In this document: in pieces, positions 50,449 through 59,567 of the stretch
How the letters are laid out: each line of letters opens with the position of its first letter
Numbering within the stretch: the stretch's first letter is position 1
Assembly (NCBI RefSeq): GCF_913776295.1
Contig: NZ_CAJYOJ010000088.1
Location: forward strand, 20,819 to 84,818
Direction: 5' to 3'
DNA: 64,000 bases
DNA from: an uncultured Pedobacter sp.
GTDB taxonomy: Bacteria > Bacteroidota > Bacteroidia > Sphingobacteriales > Sphingobacteriaceae
Notes under the pieces: model-generated
The model's input: only the letters and a program-made list of their open reading frames with translations
What the model was told of the DNA's origin: nothing
Databases searched by the model: none
Made by a program: the position numbers and the translations under genes

Positions 50449-51870
50449 ATGGCTAATCTAGCAGACGAGAACAAGTTCTTTGCAGATGTTTGTAAAAACT
50501 TTGACAGTGCGGCTCAATTTACCAATCATCCTGAAGGTTTATTGAACCAGATTAAAACATGTAATAGTGTATATCGTTTCCAGTTCCCCATCCGCCGTGG
50601 AAACGGTTTTGAAGTAATTGACGCCTGGCGCGTAGAGCACTCTCACCACATGAGCCCTACAAAAGGTGGTATCCGTTACAGTGAAATGGTTAATGAAGAT
50701 GAAGTGATGGCGCTTGCGGCCCTGATGACATACAAATGCGCTATTGTCAACGTTCCATTTGGAGGAGCAAAAGGAGGTATAAAAATCAACACTAAACAAT
50801 ATAGTGTTGCAGAGTTAGAAACCATAACCCGCCGTTATACCACAGAATTAATTAAGAAAAACTTTATCGGCCCCGGTATTGATGTTCCTGCACCTGATTA
50901 TGGGTCTGGCGAACGCGAAATGAGCTGGATTGCCGATACTTATATGACCATGAATCCTGGTCAGCTAGATGCATTGGGCTGCGTTACCGGTAAGCCGATT
51001 GCTTTGCATGGTATCCGTGGCCGTAAAGAGGCTACAGGCCGTGGTGTAGCTTATGCTGTACGCGAATGTGTTGAGGTTGCGGAAGATATGGCTAAACTGG
51101 GCTTTAAAGCCGGTTTGGGCGATAAAAGGGTAATCGTTCAGGGTTTAGGTAACGTGGGCTATCACTCCGCTAAATTCTTATCTGAATTTGGTGCAACCAT
51201 TGTTGGCCTTTGTGAATTTGAAGGCGCGATTTACAATCCTGATGGATTAAACGTTGATGAGGTTTTTGCACACCGTAAAAACACAGGTTCCATTTTGGAT
51301 TTTCCTGGCGCCACCAGTTTTAAAAATTCTATGGAAGGTTTAGAGCAGGATTGTGATATCATTGTTCCGGCAGCTTTGGAAAACCAGTTTACAGAACTTA
51401 ATATCCGCAATATTAAAGCGAAAATTATTGCAGAAGGTGCAAACGGACCAACTACACCGGAAGCGGAAGCTATTTTCACCGAAATGGGAGGTATTATCAT
51501 TCCAGATATGTACTGTAACGCGGGTGGTGTTACGGTTTCTTATTTTGAGTGGTTGAAAAACCTTTCACACGTAGCTTTCGGTCGTATGGAAAACCGTTAT
51601 GCCGCCAACTCAAATGCCAATCTGATCAATACTTTAGAGAATCTGACGGGTAAAACGATCCTTCCGGAACACCGTTTAATGATTGTAAAAGGTGCATCTG
51701 AAATGGAGCTGGTTAACTCTGGTTTAGAAGATACCATGATCCATTCCTACCACGAGATCCGTGAAACGTTGATGACCAAACCGGGTACTAAAACATTAAG
51801 AACGGCTGCTTTCGTTAATTCGATTGATAAAATTGCGGTTTCTTACATGAATTTAGGTGTTTGGCCATAG
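50449..51870 (+). CDS. gdhA: Glutamate dehydrogenase (Glu/Leu/Phe/Val family)
   Basis: 473 residues. N-terminal dimerisation domain with the catalytic lysine region (PTKGGIRYSEMVNEDEV, TYKCAIVNVPFGGAKGGI) and PAPDYGSGEREMSWI; C-terminal Rossmann domain GLGNVGYHSAKFL. It interconverts glutamate and 2-oxoglutarate. The extra length over ~450 residues is partly the C-terminal tail. It stands alone between the two ccm blocks, with its own promoter and terminator. Confidence 0.93.
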   Translation: MANLADENKFFADVCKNFDSAAQFTNHPEGLLNQIKTCNSVYRFQFPIRRGNGFEVIDAWRVEHSHHMSPTKGGIRYSEMVNEDEVMALAALMTYKCAIVNVPFGGAKGGIKINTKQYSVAELETITRRYTTELIKKNFIGPGIDVPAPDYGSGEREMSWIADTYMTMNPGQLDALGCVTGKPIALHGIRGRKEATGRGVAYAVRECVEVAEDMAKLGFKAGLGDKRVIVQGLGNVGYHSAKFLSEFGATIVGLCEFEGAIYNPDGLNVDEVFAHRKNTGSILDFPGATSFKNSMEGLEQDCDIIVPAALENQFTELNIRNIKAKIIAEGANGPTTPEAEAIFTEMGGIIIPDMYCNAGGVTVSYFEWLKNLSHVAFGRMENRYAANSNANLINTLENLTGKTILPEHRLMIVKGASEMELVNSGLEDTMIHSYHEIRETLMTKPGTKTLRTAAFVNSIDKIAVSYMNLGVWP

Positions 51871-51890
51871 GCAACTAAAGCTTTAAAGCG

Positions 51891-51930
51891 AAAATCCTTG
51901 CAGATGAAAAATTTGCAGGGATTTTTATTA
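51891..51930 (+). terminator. Rho-independent terminator of gdhA
   Basis: Arms AAAATCCTTGCA (51891-51902) and TGCAGGGATTTT (51914-51925), one G-U pair, then TTATTATG. It lies 20 bp after the gdhA stop. Confidence 0.85.
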
Positions 51931-51949
51931 TGATTTATTTCTTAACTAA

Positions 51950-52300
51950 AAGACATTGGCCGCCTACCCTCAACGAGGCATGGGGCCGGGTGGCCTGGGC
52001 AGTAATCTATTTTTAAGGTGGTGTAGTTGCCTATTTTGGCTATCAACCAATCATTAAATAATAGGTTCGTGAAGACACGAACCACGGCTAAAAGATGAAA
52101 AAACTTTGCTATTGAACGGTTTCCTTTAGAACACCAGCCCAGATGATATAAACCTGATAGCGCCGGATAGCTCCCGATGGAGAACAAAATTTGTCTATAA
52201 AAAAATCCAATCGGGACTATAGGCAATAGCAGGGCTGAAATAGCCTAAGAACTCCGGAACCTGATTTCCAGAAAACAAAAAAGACCGGAAAAATAACCTC
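51950..52300. repeat. Dispersed intergenic element, diverged copy
   Basis: Begins with TTGGCCGCCTACCC (compare TTGGCCACCTAAACCC). Its far end, CGGGACTATAGGCAATAG, CAGGGCTGAAATAGCC and CTGATTTCCAGAAAA, aligns with GGACTTGTAGCAAAGGCG, GGGACTGAAAAAACC and CTGCTTTCCGAAAA of the 16351 element. Boundaries are approximate. Confidence 0.5.
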
Positions 52301-52408
52301 GTTCTTAAATAGCGACAAGCCATTATTAACATAATAAGGAGAACGTACCTCATATTAATTTTTTATCATAACTTATTGTTCAATATGACAATTACAGATG
52401 AAATAATG

Positions 52409-54013
52409 CTAGGATGTAATACTCAACTCTTCTAAATCCAGCCGCCATTCTTCTTTTCTGATCACTTCATCGTCGTATTTTTTGTTGCCCTTTAAATGAT
52501 GTAACTCATCGCGCTGGAGTTGAATCAAGGTCAGCACGATTTCCCGATAAGCTTTCAAATCTTCTTTATCAATTTCCCCTCTTCTATAGGCATGGATATT
52601 ATCCCTTTTTTCTTTTAAAGAATGGTGTAACTCTGCTTTTAAGTTAACCATTAACTCATTATGCGTGCATTGTTGCTGATAGTCAGCATTTAATTTATCT
52701 AAAGAAAGATCGATCAATTTTAGTTTAATCTGATTTGTCTGCTCTTGTTCCGATAATTTGCTTTTAGGCTCCGGAATTTTAAGCCATTTAATCACCAGTG
52801 GAAGGGTAAGTCCCTGTAAAACCAATGTAATGAAAATGACGACGAAGGTGATGAACAAGATCAGGTTTCTTAAAGGAAAAGCTACCGAATCAGAGATCAT
52901 TACCGGAATGGAAAGCGCCGCGGCTAAAGATACCACGCCTCTCATTCCCGCGTAAATGATCACCACATACGAATGCCAGGTCATATCGCGGTAACGTATC
53001 CGTGTTTTTTTGTTAAAGAGCAGCGTAATCTGAGCGGTTGAAACCAACCATATCATGCGAACAAAAAGTGCCAGTACACTGATTCCAAATCCATAACCAA
53101 TAGCTTTGGTTATCGGATAGTCAGGTCCTAAGCCGTTTACAATATCCGGTAGGGCCAGGCCAATTAATATGAATACAACACCATTGAGCATAAATATTAA
53201 TGATGACCATACGTTAACCGTTTTAATTCTGGAACTTGAAGTTAAAATGATATGGGATTGACTGGAGAGTAACAAGCCACCCGACACAACAGCCATTACG
53301 CCAGATGCTTCGAAATGCTCGGCAGTAATGTACATAAAGTATGGTGTAAGTAAGGTAAGTACGGTATCGATATTATCGGTTGTTGGTAACCAACGGTGGA
53401 TTACGTAAAATATGCCGCCAATAGCAAGACCGATTAAAATTCCCAGACAGGCAACAGTAACGAAGCTTACCGCGGCGTCCTGCATTACAAATGAGCCGCT
53501 AACTATGGTAGCCAATGCAAATTTAAACACAATTAAACTGGAAGCATCATTTACCAGACTTTCTCCTTCCAGTAAAGTACTCACCACCTTTGGAATCTTC
53601 ATGCCCTTTAACACTGCTGCTGCGGCAACGGCATCGGGTGGTGAAACGATCCCCCCCAGCAGAAAGCCGAGTGCCAGGGTAAAACCGGGTATAAATGTTA
53701 CAGAAGCATAGGCAACAGCCATTGAGGTAATAAAAACCAAACCCACTGCCATCAAAAATATACCACCCTTGAATTCCCAAAAATCTTTCCATGAGGTGAA
53801 CCAGGCCGCTTCATAAAGTAAAGGCGGTAAAAAAAGTAGGAAAACAAGATCAGGATCAATTTTAATATGTGGAATACCCGGAATAAAGCCAATAAGTAAG
53901 CCGGCCAATACCAAAAAGATAGGATAGGAGATTTTGATCTTTTGGCCAACCATTACCAATAGGGTTACACCCAAAAGTAAAACCAAAATCAAAATCAAAT
54001 TGTCGTGAAGCAT
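52409..54013 (-). CDS. Na+/H+ antiporter (CPA1 family)
   Basis: 534 residues with about 12 TM helices followed by a cytosolic tail of ~130 charged residues (LDLSLDKLNADYQQQ, RDNIHAYRRGEIDKEDL). Key transport-site motifs: GGIVSPPDAVAAAAVLKG and EGESLVNDASSLIVF. It exchanges Na+ or K+ for protons across the inner membrane. Single gene, convergent with gdhA. Confidence 0.92.
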   Translation of the reverse strand: MLHDNLILILVLLLGVTLLVMVGQKIKISYPIFLVLAGLLIGFIPGIPHIKIDPDLVFLLFLPPLLYEAAWFTSWKDFWEFKGGIFLMAVGLVFITSMAVAYASVTFIPGFTLALGFLLGGIVSPPDAVAAAAVLKGMKIPKVVSTLLEGESLVNDASSLIVFKFALATIVSGSFVMQDAAVSFVTVACLGILIGLAIGGIFYVIHRWLPTTDNIDTVLTLLTPYFMYITAEHFEASGVMAVVSGGLLLSSQSHIILTSSSRIKTVNVWSSLIFMLNGVVFILIGLALPDIVNGLGPDYPITKAIGYGFGISVLALFVRMIWLVSTAQITLLFNKKTRIRYRDMTWHSYVVIIYAGMRGVVSLAAALSIPVMISDSVAFPLRNLILFITFVVIFITLVLQGLTLPLVIKWLKIPEPKSKLSEQEQTNQIKLKLIDLSLDKLNADYQQQCTHNELMVNLKAELHHSLKEKRDNIHAYRRGEIDKEDLKAYREIVLTLIQLQRDELHHLKGNKKYDDEVIRKEEWRLDLEELSITS

Positions 54014-54573
54014 TTAAGATGTTTTTATGTGATGAACTTACGAATATATCAACGTTTAATTAAAAAAATAAAGAACAAGTATGATAGCGCATACATTTAT
54101 TTTGGAAGGAGAGGTTTGTATTCCACAGGAAGGGTTAGTGCTGCTGCACCTCCTTCCAATTGAAGAAATGGCATCCCGTACCATCAGGTTGGGTATAAGG
54201 GGCAGTTTCAATCGTGCTATTGGGTAAAGGAGCCAAAATGTTTTCCGACTCCAAACAGTGCGTAAAATTGATATAAAAGCAATAAATCACAAAAGTTTAT
54301 AATTGCTTCAGGAGCATATCAATCGGGGTAATGGTTTAAGGTACAATATTCCTGGTAAATGTTGATTGGAAAGACCAAACTTAATATTTCCATCCTATTT
54401 TTTCAACGATTTGAAGTATTCGTTTAGATTGATTATAAATATAGGCCTCAAACAAAAAAAAAATTGATTCAAAAATCAGCTGATTGTCAATATAAAGACA
54501 GGATAAGTGTAAAAGAATGTTGGCTAAGCCTATTTTTCTATCTTTGTTGCCAGTTTTTACAACCAGTATTACC
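54014..54573. other. Spacer before ccmE, no clear feature
   Basis: 560 bp between the divergent antiporter and ccmE genes. It contains GGAAGGAG / CTCCTTCC (54104-54111, 54150-54157) and a possible 48-codon ORF (54081-54227) that I do not support as a gene. The ccmE promoter is at its end (54520-54546). Confidence 0.5.
54520..54546 (+). promoter_or_regulatory. TTG/TATCTTTG promoter of ccmE
   Basis: TTG at 54520-54522 and TATCTTTG at 54539-54546, 16 bp apart; the -7 box lies 27 bp before the ccmE ATG. Confidence 0.5.
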
Positions 54574-55008
54574 ATGAAGAAAAGTGCCATCATCGGATTA
54601 ATTACCATCGCCATTTCGGTTGGAATTTTATTTAGCTTAAATGCAAATACCGACACCTATTCTAATTTCAAACAGGCTGCCCTTTCTGAAAAAGAAGAGC
54701 ACGTGATGGGCTACTGGGTAAAATCAATGGGTACTCACTACGATGCTGTAAAAGACGCGAACCGTTTTTCATTCCATATGAAAGATGAAAAAGGAGAGGT
54801 AAGGGAGGTGATTTACGCAGGTACCAAGCCACAGGATTTCGAAAAATCAGAAAAATTGGTGCTTATCGGTAAAATGGATCACGACAAATTCTATGCCTCG
54901 AAAATTTTAATGAAATGCCCTTCAAAGTATAATGATAATCTGGTAGAGATTAATAAAGACGGTAAAGTAGACACGGTAGGTAAATACGGCGAGAAAAAAT
55001 ATAACTAA
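54574..55008 (+). CDS. ccmE: Cytochrome c maturation protein CcmE
   Basis: 144 residues from the ATG at 54574 (MKKSAIIGLITIAISVG), an N-terminal membrane anchor; an open frame to 54517 is not used. The OB-fold heme chaperone domain ends with the heme-attachment pattern H103-D-K-F-Y107 (MDHDKFYASK), matching the HDxxY of other CcmE proteins, in which the histidine binds heme covalently. The following CPSKY is also typical. ccmF starts 5 bp later. Confidence 0.9.
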   Translation: MKKSAIIGLITIAISVGILFSLNANTDTYSNFKQAALSEKEEHVMGYWVKSMGTHYDAVKDANRFSFHMKDEKGEVREVIYAGTKPQDFEKSEKLVLIGKMDHDKFYASKILMKCPSKYNDNLVEINKDGKVDTVGKYGEKKYN

Positions 55009-55013
55009 TTTTA

Positions 55014-57479
55014 ATGGATATTCAATTTGTAGGCGAGCACCTGTTACCAGGTAAAATCGGACAGTTTTTTATTGTACTGGCATTTAGTGCATCATTACTA
55101 TCCACCATATCGTATTTTTTTGCCAGTCGCGATAAAAATTTCGAAGAAAAATCATGGCGAAGTTTAGGCCGTATTGGGTATCTGATAAATTTTGCCAGCA
55201 TCATCGGGATCGGTGTTATTTTATTTTACCTGGTACTTGGCCATTATTTTGAATATTATTATGTTCAGTCCCATTCTTCAAAACAACTCCCGGTATATTA
55301 CATTATATCTGCATTTTGGGAAGGGCAGGAAGGGAGCTTTTGGCTTTGGGCTTTCTGGCAATCCTTTTTGGGTACCTTGTTAATCTGGAAAGCCAAATCA
55401 TGGGAAAGTCCGGTAATGACCGTTGTGGCTTTTTCACAGGTATTTTTGACCTCCATGCTTTTAGGTGTTGAGATTTTTGGCGAGCGGATCGGAAGTTCTC
55501 CGTTTATACTTTTAAGAGATGCATTAGATCTAAAAGCACAGGCACCTGTAGTTTTTGCGAATCCTGAAAATTATAAAAACTATTTGAAGTTCATAACCGA
55601 TGGAAAAGGTTTAAATCCATTGCTGCAAAATTATTGGATGGTGATTCACCCGCCAACCTTGTTTTTAGGTTTTGCCAGTATGGTGGTTCCTTTCGCTTAT
55701 GGGATTGCAGCTTTGTGGCAAAAAAGATATAAAGAATGGATTAAACCTGCCATGCCATGGACGCTTTTTGCCGTAATGGTTCTAGGGACAGGTATTATTA
55801 TGGGCTCTTTCTGGGCTTACGAAGCATTAAACTTTGGTGGTTTCTGGGCCTGGGATCCTGTTGAAAATGCTTCTCTGATTCCATGGTTAACCTTAATCGG
55901 TGCAGTACACGTAATGATTGCGTATAAAAATACCGGTCATGCTTATTTCACCGCAATTGCTTTGGTGTTTTTAAGTTTCTTATTGGTATTATATGCCTCT
56001 TTTTTAACCCGAAGCGGAATTTTAGGAGATACTTCCGTTCACTCATTTACTGATATGGGTATGTTTGGCCATTTGGTGTTATACAACGTAGTTTTCGCGG
56101 TTTTAGCTATTGCTTTGATTATCAAGCGATGGAAAGAATTGCCGATCACAACCAAGGATGAGGAAACTTACTCGCGCGAGTTCTGGATGTTTATTGGCGC
56201 TTTGGTAGTAACCATCGCTTGTATCCAGGTGATCTTCTCTACTTCAGTTCCTGTTTTTAACAAAGCCTTCGGAACAAACTTTACACCGCCAATCGATGCG
56301 GTGAAATATTATAACCAATGGCAGGCACCTTTTGCCGTATTAATCACCCTGATTTCAGGTTTCTCGCAATACTTAAAATACAAAAGAACAGATCCCCGCA
56401 AATTTTATAGCAGCTTGATCTCGGTAATCATTTTTTCTATAGTATTAACGGCAGGTTTGGTATATGTAGCAGAGATTTATACCAATACCATGTATATCCT
56501 GATTACCTTCAGCTGTTTATTTGCGGTGCTTTCTAACGCTGGCGTATTATATCAGGCTTTTGGTGGTAGGGCAAAATTGGCCGGATCGGCGATTGCACAC
56601 ATTGGTTTTGCTTTTTTGATTTTAGGCGCTTTAATTTCTGCCGCTACAAACAAACCTTTATCCATCAATGCCAATAATTTTATTCCGGTAAAGGATTTTG
56701 AAAAAACAGAGAAGCCTGGTGAAAATATTATGTTGTATAAAAATGAGCCTAAACAAATGGGTAAGTACACGGTAACTTATGTGAGCGATACTACACAGGC
56801 ACCAAATACTTTTTATACGCTTAATTTTAAGGTTCTGGATAAGGACGGTAAGGTTAAGGAAGATTTCAATCTGCATCCACATACTCAGGATAATGAAAAA
56901 ATGGGTTTAATTGCTTCTCCTGATACCAAACATTATCTTACTTATGATGTGTATACGCACATTACCAGTGCAGCAGTGAAACAAAGCGCTCATGATGACC
57001 ATGAAGGACATTCTGATGATGAAAATTACAAGGCACCGCGTATTGTGAAGGTTTCGGTAGGCGATACCATTCATACCTCAAGTGGAGTGGTTACGGTGAA
57101 AGATCTGGATAGAAAACCTACAGCTAAAGATTTAGCCCTGGCACAGGGAGATTATGCCGTAGGTTTACCTTTGGAGGTTAATGCTGCGGGTAAAATTTAC
57201 AACACAGAGCCTATTTTCCTGATCAAGGGAAATAATACTTTTGATTTTGCACGTAAGATAGATGAACTTGACCTGAAATTCCGTTTCTCGAATGTATTGC
57301 CAGATGAGAAAAAAGTAGAGCTTCAAATTTTTGAGAAACCACAACAGGCCAAAGATTGGGTCGTTTTTAAAGCCATCGAATTTCCTTTTATCAATTTATA
57401 CTGGGCCGGAACCATTGTAATGGTGGTAGGTTTCTTACTTTCAATTTTCAGAAGGAGAAAAGAGGCCAAAACCGCATAA
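55014..57479 (+). CDS. ccmF: Cytochrome c heme lyase CcmF
   Basis: 821 residues, at least 13 TM helices and a large periplasmic domain near the C-terminus (residues ~560-770), then a final TM (NLYWAGTIVMVVGFLLSIF). The heme-handling WWD motif is GGFWAWDPVENASLIPW, preceded by YYIISAFWEGQEGSFWLW and MVIHPPTLFLGF (heme-ligand histidine). It attaches heme to apocytochrome c. It is longer than the ~650 residues of the E. coli protein, as expected for this phylum. DUF2520 follows 4 bp later. Confidence 0.92.
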   Translation: MDIQFVGEHLLPGKIGQFFIVLAFSASLLSTISYFFASRDKNFEEKSWRSLGRIGYLINFASIIGIGVILFYLVLGHYFEYYYVQSHSSKQLPVYYIISAFWEGQEGSFWLWAFWQSFLGTLLIWKAKSWESPVMTVVAFSQVFLTSMLLGVEIFGERIGSSPFILLRDALDLKAQAPVVFANPENYKNYLKFITDGKGLNPLLQNYWMVIHPPTLFLGFASMVVPFAYGIAALWQKRYKEWIKPAMPWTLFAVMVLGTGIIMGSFWAYEALNFGGFWAWDPVENASLIPWLTLIGAVHVMIAYKNTGHAYFTAIALVFLSFLLVLYASFLTRSGILGDTSVHSFTDMGMFGHLVLYNVVFAVLAIALIIKRWKELPITTKDEETYSREFWMFIGALVVTIACIQVIFSTSVPVFNKAFGTNFTPPIDAVKYYNQWQAPFAVLITLISGFSQYLKYKRTDPRKFYSSLISVIIFSIVLTAGLVYVAEIYTNTMYILITFSCLFAVLSNAGVLYQAFGGRAKLAGSAIAHIGFAFLILGALISAATNKPLSINANNFIPVKDFEKTEKPGENIMLYKNEPKQMGKYTVTYVSDTTQAPNTFYTLNFKVLDKDGKVKEDFNLHPHTQDNEKMGLIASPDTKHYLTYDVYTHITSAAVKQSAHDDHEGHSDDENYKAPRIVKVSVGDTIHTSSGVVTVKDLDRKPTAKDLALAQGDYAVGLPLEVNAAGKIYNTEPIFLIKGNNTFDFARKIDELDLKFRFSNVLPDEKKVELQIFEKPQQAKDWVVFKAIEFPFINLYWAGTIVMVVGFLLSIFRRRKEAKTA

Positions 57480-57483
57480 AAAC

Positions 57484-58248
57484 ATGAAGATCGTTTTATT
57501 GGGGTCGGGTAATGTTGCCACGCACTTAGCAAAAGCACTAAAAAACAAAGGTGAAGAGGTAACTCAGGTGTACAGTCCGAATTTAGACCATGCAAAATCA
57601 TTAGCTGATTTAATAGGGGCTATTGGTATAAACGATCTTACTGAACTTGAACAATATGCTGATTTATATATCATCTCGGTAAAAGATGATGCCATTGAAA
57701 GTATGGCTAAATCATTAAAAAAGGTAACTGGCCTGGTGGTACATACCTCAGGCACTACCGATATCGATATCTTATCGTCGCAAGTTGATAAAGCTGGCGT
57801 TTTTTATCCTTTGCAAACTTTCTCTAAAAATAAAGAAGTTTCATTTGAAAATATTCCGCTTTGTATTGAAGCAAACGGCGAAAATGAATTAGCAATTTTA
57901 AAGGGTCTTGCAGCTAAAATAAGTAGCGTGGTGTATGAGTTAAATGGCGAGAAGCGGAAAATATTACACCTTGCAGCCGTATTTGCCTGTAATTTTCCGA
58001 ATCACCTGTATGCACTGGCCAATAAAATTTTAAATCAGCATGGTTTAAACTTCGAAATTATCAGGCCTTTAATTGCCGAAACGGCTGATAAGGTTATGGG
58101 TAATTTGCCAGAAAACGTGCAGACCGGACCAGCAGTACGGGCTGATGAAAGTACCTTAACCAAGCATTTGAGCATGTTAACCGATATGCCCGAATTGCAG
58201 AACATTTATCGAACATTGAGCAATAGCATAAAATTAACGCTGAAATAG
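57484..58248 (+). CDS. Rossmann-like and DUF2520 domain protein
   Basis: 254 residues. The N-terminal nucleotide-binding motif LLGSGNVATHLAKAL is followed by YIISVKDDAIESMAKSL, HTSGTTDIDIL and a helical DUF2520 domain (LAAVFACNFPNHLYALANKIL). It looks like an NADP-dependent oxidoreductase related to 6PGDH-like folds. Substrate unknown. It lies 4 bp after ccmF and is probably co-transcribed, although no role in heme handling is known. Confidence 0.85.
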   Translation: MKIVLLGSGNVATHLAKALKNKGEEVTQVYSPNLDHAKSLADLIGAIGINDLTELEQYADLYIISVKDDAIESMAKSLKKVTGLVVHTSGTTDIDILSSQVDKAGVFYPLQTFSKNKEVSFENIPLCIEANGENELAILKGLAAKISSVVYELNGEKRKILHLAAVFACNFPNHLYALANKILNQHGLNFEIIRPLIAETADKVMGNLPENVQTGPAVRADESTLTKHLSMLTDMPELQNIYRTLSNSIKLTLK

Positions 58249-58270
58249 CATAATTACGGCTTTTGCTTAT

Positions 58271-58278
58271 TACTTTTG
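58271..58278 (+). promoter_or_regulatory. TACTTTTG -7 box of the ferredoxin gene
   Basis: Matches TAnnTTTG, ending 10 bp before the ATG at 58289. Confidence 0.45.
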
Positions 58279-58288
58279 CAAAATAATT

Positions 58289-58621
58289 ATGAGCATATTT
58301 AAACTGAAAATAAATTTCGAAGAAGCAGATCACGAATCTATTGAATTGCCAATAGCCGCAGGAGAATCTGTTTTAGATGTTTGCCTAGATAATGGAATCG
58401 AATTACAGCACAACTGCGGGGGTGTTTGTGGTTGCAGTACATGCCATGTATATGTAACCAAAGGGATGGATAATATCGAAGAGATTTCTGATAAGGAAGA
58501 AGATTTTATCGATAGGGCTGTTCGCCCGAAAATTACTTCGCGTTTAGGTTGCCAGTGTGTGGTAATCAACGGAGATATTGAAGTAACCATTCCAGATCAG
58601 TCTGGTTTTATGGGGCACTAG
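58289..58621 (+). CDS. fdx: 2Fe-2S ferredoxin (ISC type)
   Basis: 110 residues. Cluster ligands follow the adrenodoxin-type pattern: C43-x5-C49-x2-C52 and C88 (HNCGGVCGCSTCHV, LGCQC); an additional C47 sits in the loop. It carries electrons for Fe-S cluster assembly and other reactions. IscX follows, supporting an ISC role, while HscA is 20 kb away. Confidence 0.92.
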   Translation: MSIFKLKINFEEADHESIELPIAAGESVLDVCLDNGIELQHNCGGVCGCSTCHVYVTKGMDNIEEISDKEEDFIDRAVRPKITSRLGCQCVVINGDIEVTIPDQSGFMGH

Positions 58622-58716
58622 TTAGTCCTCAGTCCAAAGTCATTAGTCGGGAGTCGGTTAGCCAATTTAAATAGTTAACCGATTAACCAATTTCAACAGT
58701 TAACCAACAAAACAAC

Positions 58717-58959
58717 ATGAACAACGATAAATTTGCTTTACCTTTTTACTGGAACGATTATGAAGATATCGCCATGTCTTTATATGAGAAATTTGGTGAT
58801 GATTTTACGGAAGCCAAAATCTACCGCGTTCGCTTTACCGAACTTTTAGAATGGGTTTTATCATTGCCCAACTTTAAAGGAACCAGGGAAGAAAGCAATG
58901 AAGGCCATTTGGAGCAAATTCAGTCTGCCTGGGTTTACGAGTGGAGAGATAATCAGTAA
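58717..58959 (+). CDS. iscX: Fe-S assembly protein IscX
   Basis: 80 residues. Matches IscX: FYWNDYEDIAMSLYEKFGDD, YRVRFTELLEWVLSLPNFKG and the C-terminal SNEGHLEQIQSAWVYEW, with conserved acidic residues. It binds IscS and iron in other bacteria, modulating cluster assembly. It is next to the ferredoxin gene, as in proteobacterial isc operons. The spacer holds GTTAACCAATTT-type words. Confidence 0.9.
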   Translation: MNNDKFALPFYWNDYEDIAMSLYEKFGDDFTEAKIYRVRFTELLEWVLSLPNFKGTREESNEGHLEQIQSAWVYEWRDNQ

Positions 58960-59039
58960 TTTTAGTTTGGAGTAAAGGGTTTGGAGTTTAGAGGCTCCAT
59001 TCAACTCTAAACTCCAGGCTCTCAACTCCCAACTAGAAA

Positions 59040-59567
59040 ATGTTCCTTCAGAAATTAAAAGAAATCACCACTTTCATTTTTGATGTAGATGGTGTGCTTA
59101 CAGACGGATCGGTTCAGGTTACTGATAGTGGTCAGTCATTGCGTACTTTTAACATTAAAGACGGCTATGCTATGCAGCTGGCTGTTAAAAAAGGCTATAA
59201 TATTTGCATCATATCTGGCGGAGATGGCATTGCCATGGGCAAGCGTTTCTTTAATCTGGGTATAAACGATGTTTTCCTCGGCACAGGAGATAAGGTAGCC
59301 ATTTTTAATCAATATCTTCAGGATAAGGGCATCACTGCAGGAGAAGTGCTTTACATGGGTGATGATATCCCTGATTTAAAGGTGATGAAACTTGTTGGGC
59401 TTCCAACTTGCCCGGCTGACGCCGTGGAAGAAATAAAAGCAATATCTGCATTCATTTCTCCTTACAACGGAGGCAAAACTGCTGTGCGTGATATTATCGA
59501 GAAAGTAATGAAAGTGCAGGGTAGGTGGCATGATGAAAATCCAAATGCGGCTGATTCCGGGAAGTAG
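59040..59567 (+). CDS. kdsC: KdsC-type HAD phosphatase (KDO-8-phosphate phosphatase)
   Basis: 175 residues, a cap-less HAD. Motif I FDVDGVLTDG (nucleophile D15, acid D17), motif II IISGG, motif IV MGDDIPDLKVM. It hydrolyses 3-deoxy-D-manno-octulosonate 8-phosphate for LPS inner-core synthesis, as an alternative to other KdsC-like phosphatases. No LPS genes adjoin it. Confidence 0.9.
   Translation: MFLQKLKEITTFIFDVDGVLTDGSVQVTDSGQSLRTFNIKDGYAMQLAVKKGYNICIISGGDGIAMGKRFFNLGINDVFLGTGDKVAIFNQYLQDKGITAGEVLYMGDDIPDLKVMKLVGLPTCPADAVEEIKAISAFISPYNGGKTAVRDIIEKVMKVQGRWHDENPNAADSGK

Larger units (their letters stand above)
51871..52408. other. Spacer with terminator and repeat copy
   Basis: 538 bp between convergent gdhA and the antiporter gene. 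It starts with the gdhA terminator (51891-51925), then holds a diverged copy of the dispersed element (51950-52300) and AT-rich DNA. No ORF is supported. Confidence 0.65.

Noticed and set aside
54081..54227. 48-codon ORF before ccmE
   Set aside because: Short, no family resemblance, overlaps a GGAAGGAG/CTCCTTCC inverted repeat; insufficient support.
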